Shown: one piece after another, positions 42,454 to 49,990 of the stretch
How positions within the stretch are numbered: position 1 is the stretch's first letter
Layout: each line of letters starts with the position of its first letter
NCBI GenBank assembly: GCA_043813895.1
Contig: JBDRKQ010000218.1
Span: 1 to 61,008 of the forward strand
Direction of reading: 5' to 3'
Source: CAZTAR01 sp043813895
Lineage (GTDB): Bacteria; Planctomycetota; Phycisphaerae; UBA1845; UTPLA1
DNA length: 61,008 bases
Position numbers and translations under genes: made by a program
The notes under the pieces: model-generated
The model's input: the letters and a program-made list of their open reading frames with translations, nothing else
Database searches by the model: none
What the model was told of the DNA's origin: nothing

Positions 42454-42951
42454 TTGGCTGCGATCAAGCTGTTGATTCTGGACGTCGATGGTGTGATGAC
42501 AACGGGCGCCTTGCCCTACGACCGGGGCGGGAACGAGGTCAAAACGTTCTGGGTGCAGGACGGTTCCGCAATCCGCCTTTGGACGTCGGGTGGGGGAACC
42601 GTAGCGGTGATCAGCGGCCGGGAATCGCCCGCGGTTTCGGCTCGGGCAAAAGACCTCGGCATTGCGTCCGTTACCCAGGGTGTAGCGGACAAAGTACCGG
42701 CCTATGAGGCGCTCTGCCGGGAGCACAGCGTCTCGGACGCGGAGACGGGCGTTGTGGGCGACGACTATCTGGACCTGGCATTGATGCGTCGCTCGGCGTA
42801 TCCGATCGCGGTGGCGAACGCGGTCGCGTCCGTGAAGCGCGCGGCGCGTTACGTTACCCAGCGACGCGGCGGGGAAGGCGCGGTCGCGGAAGCGATCGAG
42901 CGTCTCCTTCGGCATAACGGGACGTGGTCGGAGCGGGTCGACGCTTTTTGA
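42454..42951 (+). CDS. kdsC: KdsC-family 3-deoxy-D-manno-octulosonate-8-phosphate phosphatase
   Basis: A HAD-superfamily phosphatase of 165 residues that makes KDO for lipopolysaccharide. It has the motif I variant ILDVDGVMT, followed by FWVQDGSAIRLWTSGGGTVAVISGRES (motif II-like), and motif III GVVGDDYLDLALMRRSAYPIAVANA. It is capless, like KdsC. The best start is TTG 42454 (LAAIKLLILDVDG) with AAGG upstream. It lies just before the LptC/LptA-like gene, mirroring the kdsC-lptC-lptA order of E. coli, which supports an LPS role. Confidence 0.85.
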   Translation: MAAIKLLILDVDGVMTTGALPYDRGGNEVKTFWVQDGSAIRLWTSGGGTVAVISGRESPAVSARAKDLGIASVTQGVADKVPAYEALCREHSVSDAETGVVGDDYLDLALMRRSAYPIAVANAVASVKRAARYVTQRRGGEGAVAEAIERLLRHNGTWSERVDAF

Positions 42952-42970
42952 AGGCAAGTGAGGCTCACGG

Positions 42971-45900
42971 ATGCACAAGAAGGTCATACTCGCATTGGTC
43001 ACATTTGCCCTGGCGGTCGGTGCGTACCTTGTCTTTTCGAGTGGCGACCGGAATGAGGAAGTCTCTTCGGGTGAGGAAGCCACGGAGGCGGTTCGTCGAT
43101 TCGTTTCGTTGCCGACGACGCAGGAGTCCCGCACGATCCAGGATGTTGACATACCGTTTCGGCCCGGCGACCAGACGCTTGCCCGAATCTACGACGACGT
43201 GACGGGCCGGCTGAAGTACCAGCTCGAGGCGAAGAACTGGGAGCCGACCTCGGATTCCGGGATGCAGTATCGGATCAAGGATCTGCTGATCCAGCTATTC
43301 ATGCCGCGCGGGCAGATCACGTACATCAGCGCGGATGAAGCGGAATTGGTGCTCGCGCGGAGGTCGCGAAATCGGCTGGAACCGCAAAGCGGCTGGCTTC
43401 GGGGACGCGTGAAGATCACGATCGACCGGACGACGACCGAATGGCGCGAGGCGCATCCCGATCTGGCGGATCGGTACACACATCCGGAGGAGTTGATCCA
43501 CATCGACATGGAGGACGCCAAGTTCGACCTGGACCAGGCGGAATTGATTTCGCAGGGCGATGTCCTGGTTGACGGTCGCGACATTCGCATCGAAGGCGTC
43601 CGCGGGCTGACGGTCCAGTGGGACCAGGTGGACAACCGGCTCGACATCCTGCAATTCGAGCATGGGGGGAGGATGGCGCTGCGGCGCGGCGGCAAGATGG
43701 TGGACTTCGGGTTGCCGGGCACACAGCGGACCGCAAAGCCCGTCGGAAAGAGTGAGAAGGTCATTCGCACGCCGGGTTCCGGAACCGGTGGGACGGCGCT
43801 GGCGAAGGAATCGCCGACCAGCAGCCTGCCGGCAGGTGCCGTGGATCTCGATGGAGCCGGCGATGCTCCGGATTCCGTCGCATCTGTTCAGCCCCCTGGT
43901 TCGGAGCCGGGGGCGGAGGCGGTCGTGCCTGGGAAGATCGCCACGAACAGGGGAACAGGCGACGGAGCGCAGGGCGCCGGCGCGCGCGCGATGGCGATGA
44001 AGCCGATGTCGGTCAAGACCGTCACGGCCGACGAGGCGGCCGCGGAAATCCGGTTCGAGGGCGGCGTAGTCCTGACGAACCAGCCCAGATCGCTGTCGCC
44101 TGGGGCGGAGTCCGTATCGGCGCCTCAGCCGGCTGGCGAGCCTCAGCCGTTGCGCGATCAAGGGGAGTTGGCCGAGGCGCTGGCCTCGATGAAGGATGAG
44201 GCGCGGTCGGGGAAGGCCGGTGAGGACTCGTTGGAGGCCCGCGCGCTTGCGCTTTTGCAGTCGAAGTCCCGAAAGCGGATCCACACGTACAGGGCTGTGT
44301 TCGAGAATGACGTTGTGGTGGAGCAGCGGGACGGCCTTCGGACGATCGGCAAGCTGGAATCGGACAAGCTGGAAGTCAACTTCGATTTCGGTGAGCGGCA
44401 GCGTGCGATGACGGGTTCCGGGCGCCGACAGAAGGCAGAACCTGAGCCCCCCCCCGGGGGTCAGTCCGCTTCGCCCGCCCGCGAACAGGACGAGCTTGTG
44501 CCATTGGAGGAAGACCTGACGAAGTTGGTCCTGACTTGGGACGGTCCGCTCGAGCTGCGGCCCTTGAAGGTACAGCCGGCCGAGCAGACGGGGGAGCGGT
44601 TCGACGCGATTGCGACGGGCGAGCGCGTGCATGTCGAGAGCGAGCAGGGCACGGCGTCCTGCAAGCAGCTTGTGTATAGGCACGAACGCCGACAGGTGTG
44701 GCTGGCAGGCAGCGACGCCGAGCCTGTCGAGTTGGCCGTCAACACGGCTCGCAAGCTCGCGGGCAGAGAGATCTTCTTTGACCAGAAACGCGGCCTGGCC
44801 CTGGTGGAAGGTGCCGGGATGATGGTGGATTCCGGCGAGGAGGAAGTCACGGGGGCGGAGGGTGACGACGTGTTCGCGTCGCTTTCGCGGACGCCGTCCA
44901 TTATCGACGAAGCGGATGCCGGTAGCGCAAACGCCGCCGGCGCGGACATCGCGAAGGCAACCTCCGGGAAGAAGCGGAAGCCGGTCGAGATCCGGTGGTC
45001 CAGGGGGGTGGACCTGGAGCTCGGACGACACACCGTGCTGCAGACGAACCCGTCGACGGGATTGAGGGAACAGAAGCAGCGTGAGTTCCTCCAGCGGGCG
45101 TGGTTTCACGGGGACGTCCTCATCAAGCGGGATGAAGAAGAGGTTTCGGCGAAGGAGCTGGCCGTCACGTTCGGCGCGCCGTCATCCTCCGACGGAATGG
45201 CGGACTATATCGAGCACCTGAACATGGCGGGTAAGGTGCGGCTGCGGCGGGGCAAGGAAGAGATTGCCGCCGAACGGCTGGACGCGGAGATGATTGTGAC
45301 GCCCACGGGCCGCAACATTCCGCACATCGTTGACGCCGAGGGCGGGGTGGAGGTGACGCAACCGGGCCGTGAGGTCCGTGCGGAGAAGATGCACGTCGTG
45401 ATGACGGAGGTACGAGATTCGGATCGCGCTTCGGCCGGTGACGACCTTGCGATTCTGGGGGACTCTCGCCTTGGGATCGAGTCGTTGGATGCCAGTGGTG
45501 ACGTCCTAATCCGCGATGTCGAGCGAAACCTGAAGGTCAGCCGGGCGGACTCGCTGGTCTGCTCGATGCGAAGTGGGAACCGTCTGGTTCACGCAACCAT
45601 CACAGCCGATGCGTCGAAGCCGTTCGCCCGCGTTCGGTTCGGGGAGGTGGCGGTACACGGGCATCTCGTCGAGGTGGACCTTGACAGGGAATCCGTTGAT
45701 GTGCCGGGCCCCGGCAAGTCCTGGATGATGACGCGGAAGGACTTCACAGGCCGCAAGCTGCGAAACCCCGCATCCGTGAAGACGACGTGGGTGGAGAAGA
45801 TGCAGTTCCGCATGGCCCGCGATTACGGGGTCTTCGTGGGAGACGTTCACAGCGAGTCACAATCGTTCTCGATGGATTGCGACAAACTCACCGTCCGGTT

Positions 45901-46852
45901 CGGCCGGGTCCCGCCCGTGCGAGAGAAGAAGAAGCAGGGATTCGTCGAGCGGTACTGGATTCTGGACAAGATCGTCGGAGATCGTGCGAGGGTGAAGACC
46001 ACCGACCCGACGCTGCTGGGGCGCGAGCGCAAGCGGCCCGTGCACGTGGTTGCCGAAGGCCACGCCGAGGCGATGAGTCGGAACTATGCATCGGGCGACT
46101 CGCCGGACGGTGAGCCGGGTCGCCTGCTCAGCGGTCTGTGGGTGAGCGGTGATCAGATCGTGGCGGACCTCGCGCGAGAGCAGATGTCTGTGCCAGGCGC
46201 GGGCGGCTTGCTGATCGAGGACTATCAGTTTGACCTGCCGGGCGGGGGAGGTAGCTTGTCGGTGAAACGCGTGGGCGGCGCGCCGCTCATGAGTGCCGTT
46301 CGCAACGAAGGCCCCAGCCAGACAGGCGTGACCTGGAAGAACTCGATGGACTTCTTCCTCGATCGCGGGCTCGTTGCGTTCGACGAAGATGTCGAGATGG
46401 TGCACTGCAGCGGGAGCCAGATGGTGATGCGTGAGGAGTTGGCGACTGCCGCGGGTCTCACGCGAGAAGATCGGAATCGCCTCGGCGAGGGGCGCAAAGC
46501 CCGCCTTTCGTGCGGGCATCTTCTTCTGGAGTTCGTGACGGCAGCGCGGGAATCCTCTTCGTCGAGTTCGCCGACGTCGCCGGTCCGCGCGACAGATCTG
46601 AAACGACTCATTGCCAAGCACGCGGTGCACTTACAGGAAGACACAAAGAGCCTGATGGGCGAGTACTTGCAGTACCTCAGCGAGATCAACGAAGTGCGAT
46701 TGGAGGGGGTTGCCAATCTCGACGCACGAATCACCGATCAGGACGAGGTGAACCAGCGTCTTACGATGTGGCGGGGTCCGCTCCTAATCTGGGATCGGGC
46801 GACCAACCGAATCGAAGCCCCTGGCGCGACGATCCGAGCTACGCGCCGCTGA
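42971..46852 (+). CDS. Giant LptC/LptA (OstA)-like LPS-transport protein
   Basis: A 1293-residue protein with an N-terminal membrane anchor (MHKKVILALVTFALAVGAYLVFSSG), a LptC-like region (about 50-230: ARIYDDVTGRLKYQLEAKNWEP, ITYISADEAELVLARRSRN, WLRGRVKI), then a linker and repeated OstA-like beta segments. These segments have the pattern of strand, then E/D-x-x-A-x-x-L (HIDMEDAKFDLDQAELISQGDVLVDG, HTYRAVFENDVVVEQRDGLRTIGKLESDKLEVNF, YIEHLNMAGKVRLRRGKEEIAAERLDAEMIV, KMQFRMARDYGVFVGDVHSESQSFSMDCDKLTVRF). LptA/LptC form the periplasmic bridge carrying lipopolysaccharide. It lies 19 bases after kdsC and seems to fuse both roles. Confidence 0.72.
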   Translation: MHKKVILALVTFALAVGAYLVFSSGDRNEEVSSGEEATEAVRRFVSLPTTQESRTIQDVDIPFRPGDQTLARIYDDVTGRLKYQLEAKNWEPTSDSGMQYRIKDLLIQLFMPRGQITYISADEAELVLARRSRNRLEPQSGWLRGRVKITIDRTTTEWREAHPDLADRYTHPEELIHIDMEDAKFDLDQAELISQGDVLVDGRDIRIEGVRGLTVQWDQVDNRLDILQFEHGGRMALRRGGKMVDFGLPGTQRTAKPVGKSEKVIRTPGSGTGGTALAKESPTSSLPAGAVDLDGAGDAPDSVASVQPPGSEPGAEAVVPGKIATNRGTGDGAQGAGARAMAMKPMSVKTVTADEAAAEIRFEGGVVLTNQPRSLSPGAESVSAPQPAGEPQPLRDQGELAEALASMKDEARSGKAGEDSLEARALALLQSKSRKRIHTYRAVFENDVVVEQRDGLRTIGKLESDKLEVNFDFGERQRAMTGSGRRQKAEPEPPPGGQSASPAREQDELVPLEEDLTKLVLTWDGPLELRPLKVQPAEQTGERFDAIATGERVHVESEQGTASCKQLVYRHERRQVWLAGSDAEPVELAVNTARKLAGREIFFDQKRGLALVEGAGMMVDSGEEEVTGAEGDDVFASLSRTPSIIDEADAGSANAAGADIAKATSGKKRKPVEIRWSRGVDLELGRHTVLQTNPSTGLREQKQREFLQRAWFHGDVLIKRDEEEVSAKELAVTFGAPSSSDGMADYIEHLNMAGKVRLRRGKEEIAAERLDAEMIVTPTGRNIPHIVDAEGGVEVTQPGREVRAEKMHVVMTEVRDSDRASAGDDLAILGDSRLGIESLDASGDVLIRDVERNLKVSRADSLVCSMRSGNRLVHATITADASKPFARVRFGEVAVHGHLVEVDLDRESVDVPGPGKSWMMTRKDFTGRKLRNPASVKTTWVEKMQFRMARDYGVFVGDVHSESQSFSMDCDKLTVRFGRVPPVREKKKQGFVERYWILDKIVGDRARVKTTDPTLLGRERKRPVHVVAEGHAEAMSRNYASGDSPDGEPGRLLSGLWVSGDQIVADLAREQMSVPGAGGLLIEDYQFDLPGGGGSLSVKRVGGAPLMSAVRNEGPSQTGVTWKNSMDFFLDRGLVAFDEDVEMVHCSGSQMVMREELATAAGLTREDRNRLGEGRKARLSCGHLLLEFVTAARESSSSSSPTSPVRATDLKRLIAKHAVHLQEDTKSLMGEYLQYLSEINEVRLEGVANLDARITDQDEVNQRLTMWRGPLLIWDRATNRIEAPGATIRATRR

Positions 46853-46873
46853 GCGGGGATCTCTACTCTTTTC

Positions 46874-46978
46874 GTAGCGGCTGACGCCCCTGTCGGCCGG
46901 CAATGGCCGTTGGTATTCGTCGTCGGCCGCAGGGGACCGACGCTACAACTCACGTCCGGCACGGGTGTCGGACGCTAC
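46874..46978. repeat. Cluster of three GTAG-headed REP palindromes (copies 6, 7, 8)
   Basis: Copy 6 on plus (46874-46899, GTAGCGGCTGACG), copies 7 (46921-46946) and 8 (46953-46978) on minus, each 26 bases with head GTAG and GC-rich arms (CGTCGG/CCGACG; CGTCCG/CGGACG). The cluster lies between the convergent LptC/LptA-like and atpD genes, where it may act as a two-way transcription stop. Confidence 0.75.
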
Positions 46979-47013
46979 ATTCTCTGTCGAACTGCTCTAC
47001 TTGCGTCGCCGTA

Positions 47014-48474
47014 TCATGCCCCCAGCTTCTTGCCCTTCTCGACGGCTTCATCAACGGAGCCGACGTACATGAACGCCTGTTCGGGCAGGCTGTCGTGCTT
47101 ACCGGCGCAGATTTCCTCAAAGCTCCTGATGGAATCCTCGAGTTGCGTGTAGTTGCCCGGGAAGCCGGTGAACTGCTCCGCGACGTAGAACGGCTGGCTA
47201 AGGAAGCGTTCGATCTTCCGCGCACGTGCGACGGCGAGCTTGTCCTCTTCGCTCAACTCATCGACGCCGAGAATCGCGATGATGTCCTGCAAGTCCCGGT
47301 ATCGCTGGAGGATTCGCTGGACCTCCTGGGCACACGCATAGTGCCGTTCGCCAACGTATTGTGGATCCAGGATTCGGCTCGATGACGCGAGCGGATCGAT
47401 GGCGGGATAGATGCCCTTTTCCGTGATAGACCGGGCCAAGACGATGAAGGCGTCGAGGTGGGTAAAGGCCGTCGCCGGTGCGGGGTCCGTAAGGTCGTCC
47501 GCGGGGACGTACACGGCTTGTACGCTCGTGACGGCGCCCTTGGCCGTGGACGTGATCCGCTCCTGCAACTCGCCCATCTCGGTGGCGAGCGTGGGCTGGT
47601 ATCCGACCGCGCTGGGCATGCGCCCGAGCAACGCGGAAACCTCCGAGCCGGCCTGGCTGAATCGGAAGATGTTGTCGATGAAGAGCATCGTGTCGGCGCC
47701 GGACTCGTCGCGGAAGTACTCCGCCATGGTCAAGCCGCTGAGTGCGACGCGCAGCCTCGCGCCGGGCGGCTCGTTCATCTGGCCGAAGACCATCGCCGTG
47801 TGCTCGATGACCTTCTTGACCTTGCCCTCGGTGTCCTTAAACTCCGCCTCCTGCATCTCGAGCCAGAGGTCGTTTCCTTCGCGCGTTCGCTCGCCGACGC
47901 CGGCGAAGACCGAATAGCCGCTGTGCTCGCGGGCGATTCGGGCGATCATCTCCTGGATGATGACGGTCTTTCCGAGGCCGGCGCCGCCAAACAGGCCGGT
48001 CTTTCCGCCACGGACGAATGGTGCAAGCAGGTCGACCACCTTGATGCCGGTGACGAGTTGCTCGGTCTTGGGCGTGAGGTCGGCAAAGTCGGGCGGTGCG
48101 TGATGGATGGGCCGCCAGTCCTTCGCATCGACGTCGCCGCGACCGTCGATGGGCTGGCCGAGGAGATTGAAGACGCGGCCGAGGACGCCCAAGCCCACGG
48201 GGACGGAAACAGGGCCGCCGGTGTCGATGACTTCGGCGCCGCGCTTGAGGCCGTCGGTACTGCCGAGTGCGACGGCGCGGATTCGTCCGCCGCCGAGGTG
48301 GCTGGCAACCTCACATGAGAGCGTCTGCTCGACGGACTCGGTACCGACCATCCTCTGGACGTTCACGTGCAAGGCGTTATACAGGCTCGGCAGTCTGTCC
48401 TCGGGGAACTCGGCATCAAGGGTAGACCCGATCACCTGTGTGACGCGGCCGACGTTCTTCTCAGTGGCAATCAT
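47014..48474 (-). CDS. atpD: F-type ATP synthase subunit beta
   Basis: The catalytic subunit of F1. The 486-residue protein has Walker A GGAGLGKTVIIQE and Walker B-type DTMLFIDNIFRFSQAGSEVSALLGRMPSAVGYQPTLATEMG, and the signature PAPATAFTHLDAFIVLAR. The GERTREGNDLW catalytic-Glu block is intact. The ATG at 48474 follows AGGAGCAGGAG. It is the last gene of the operon here: atpC (epsilon), which normally follows, is absent and replaced by REP repeats. Confidence 0.98.
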   Translation of the reverse strand: MIATEKNVGRVTQVIGSTLDAEFPEDRLPSLYNALHVNVQRMVGTESVEQTLSCEVASHLGGGRIRAVALGSTDGLKRGAEVIDTGGPVSVPVGLGVLGRVFNLLGQPIDGRGDVDAKDWRPIHHAPPDFADLTPKTEQLVTGIKVVDLLAPFVRGGKTGLFGGAGLGKTVIIQEMIARIAREHSGYSVFAGVGERTREGNDLWLEMQEAEFKDTEGKVKKVIEHTAMVFGQMNEPPGARLRVALSGLTMAEYFRDESGADTMLFIDNIFRFSQAGSEVSALLGRMPSAVGYQPTLATEMGELQERITSTAKGAVTSVQAVYVPADDLTDPAPATAFTHLDAFIVLARSITEKGIYPAIDPLASSSRILDPQYVGERHYACAQEVQRILQRYRDLQDIIAILGVDELSEEDKLAVARARKIERFLSQPFYVAEQFTGFPGNYTQLEDSIRSFEEICAGKHDSLPEQAFMYVGSVDEAVEKGKKLGA

Positions 48475-48490
48475 CTCCTGCTCCTAACGG

Positions 48491-49021
48491 GCAATAGCAA
48501 ATAGCGGATTGCGAATAGCGAAAGAGCCGGCAATCGCTCCACGGTTCGCAATCAGTTGTGTCCTCTGGTCTTCTTCACGATCGTCGTAAGACTCTTGACG
48601 AGTTCTTCAGCTTCCAACGTCATCTCAGCAAGACGATTCTTCGGGACCAAACCGGCTTCACCAGCCAGGCGGAGCCAGCACAATGTTCCTCTTGCCTCGG
48701 ATCGCGCGATATTCATCCGCCGGGCGAATTCAGCTCGCGAGTGTGATCCTTGCGCCTCCTCGGTGTTTGCACCAATGCTCGTCCGCTCTTTGCCAACTGT
48801 CTCGCCACAACCCGACTCGCGGTGTCATCCGGCAGGGCGCGTACCAACTTCATTGCTCGAACCGCAAAACGAAAGCTCCGTTCCTCAATGTCGCGAACCC
48901 GACGCACGGGTGGATTCATGACTCCACAATCGATGGCCAAACCGTTCCCTGCGAAGCTCTCAACCATGCTGCCATCTGATGAACCCTACAAACGCGGCCT
49001 TTCGCAATTCGCTATTACTGC
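48491..49021 (-). mobile_element. Inverted-repeat-bounded element with a four-helix-bundle gene inside the atp operon
   Basis: The left end (48491-48529: GCAATAGC, AATAGCGGATTGCGAATAGC, GAAAG) and the right end (48996-49021, whose complement reads AATAGCGAATTGCGAAAGG) are inverted repeats built from AATAGCG/ATTGCGAA units. They fit between the atpG stop and the atpD ribosome-binding site. The single gene inside is co-directional with the operon. Confidence 0.55.
48552..48919 (-). pseudogene. Four-helix-bundle protein (23S rRNA intervening-sequence type), frameshifted
   Basis: From ATG 48919 the first frame encodes MNPPVRRVRDIEERSFRFAV, then RALPDDTASRVVARQLAKSG, then goes out of register. 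One base of shift near 48779-48785 restores the family sequence: SIGANTEEAQGSHSRAEFAR, RMNIARSEARGTLCWLRLAG, EAGLVPKNRLAEM, then EELVKSLTTIVKKTR to the stop at 48552. The product would be about 122 residues, the normal size of this family, which has no well-established function. The missing base (expected AGC GGA ACG AGC) indicates a real pseudogene, programmed frameshift or assembly error. Confidence 0.8.
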
Positions 49022-49915
49022 TTAGCTCAGTGCTTCCGCACCGCCCACGATATCCAGCAACTCCAATGTAATCTGCGATTGTCTGGCCCGGTTGAACTGC
49101 CGCGAGAGCAGCTTGATCATGTCGCCCGCCGCGTCCGTGGCCGCCTTCATCGCGACCATACGGGAAACCTGTTCACTGACCGCCGCGTCCGTGAAACACT
49201 GGAACAGCCGCACCTTTACCGTCTGCGGCAGCAAGACTTTGAGGAGTTCGTCCGGCAGCGGAGAAAACTCGTACTGGACCGCCTGCGCGTGTGTTCCGGC
49301 CGGGCCGGGCGACGTCGCGCCGCCCGCGTCACTCTCTCGGCTGAGCGGCAGCAGCTTGATCACTTCGGCAACTTGCCGTCCGGTCGAGATAAACCGCATA
49401 TAGGCAACACTGACCGACCCGAATTCGCCGGCAATGTAGCGGTTCATGTATTCGTTGGCGATGGGTTCGACCTGTTCGTAACGCGGTCGGTCGTCGATGT
49501 CCGTAATCGCGCGGCGTACTTCACGTCCGAGGAACTTGAAGTATGCGATCCCCTTCTTCCCGACAACGTGGCATTCACACGCGCGGTCGCCGGCATCCTG
49601 CAAGTGGCGGATCGCCCTGCGAAGGACGTTCCCGTTGTATCCGCCGCAGAGCCCCCGGTTGGAAGTCAGGACTAAGAGGAGATCCTTGGCTGCGTCCGGG
49701 TTCTGGCGGAGCAGCGGGTGGTGCACCTCGTCCCCCGTCGCGGCGGAGAGTTCTTCCACAAGCTGCGTGATCTTCTGCGTGTAGGGTTTGGTGGCGACGG
49801 CACGGTTGTATGCCTGCTGAAACCTGGCCGTTGCGATCAACTGCATCGTCTTTGTGATCTTGCGTATATTCGTAACCGCCTTGCGGCGCTTGACGATTTG
49901 TCGAGCCTTAGCCAT
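49022..49915 (-). CDS. atpG: F-type ATP synthase subunit gamma
   Basis: The rotary stalk subunit. The 297-residue protein has the N-terminal helix MAKARQIVKRRKAVTNIRKITKTMQLIATARFQQA, the middle NRGLCGGYNGNV block and the C-terminal helix SRMVAMKAATDAAGDMIKLLSRQFNRARQSQITLELLDIVGGAEAL. All conserved ends are present. In most operons it follows atpA directly; here a glycosyltransferase gene intervenes upstream, and the four-helix-bundle element begins at its stop codon. Confidence 0.97.
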   Translation of the reverse strand: MAKARQIVKRRKAVTNIRKITKTMQLIATARFQQAYNRAVATKPYTQKITQLVEELSAATGDEVHHPLLRQNPDAAKDLLLVLTSNRGLCGGYNGNVLRRAIRHLQDAGDRACECHVVGKKGIAYFKFLGREVRRAITDIDDRPRYEQVEPIANEYMNRYIAGEFGSVSVAYMRFISTGRQVAEVIKLLPLSRESDAGGATSPGPAGTHAQAVQYEFSPLPDELLKVLLPQTVKVRLFQCFTDAAVSEQVSRMVAMKAATDAAGDMIKLLSRQFNRARQSQITLELLDIVGGAEALS

Positions 49916-49990
49916 CCAACGACCCTCGGATACTCGGAAGGATGCGGAATGTAGAACAAAGGATGAAGACGACGCCCGTACGTTCCATCA

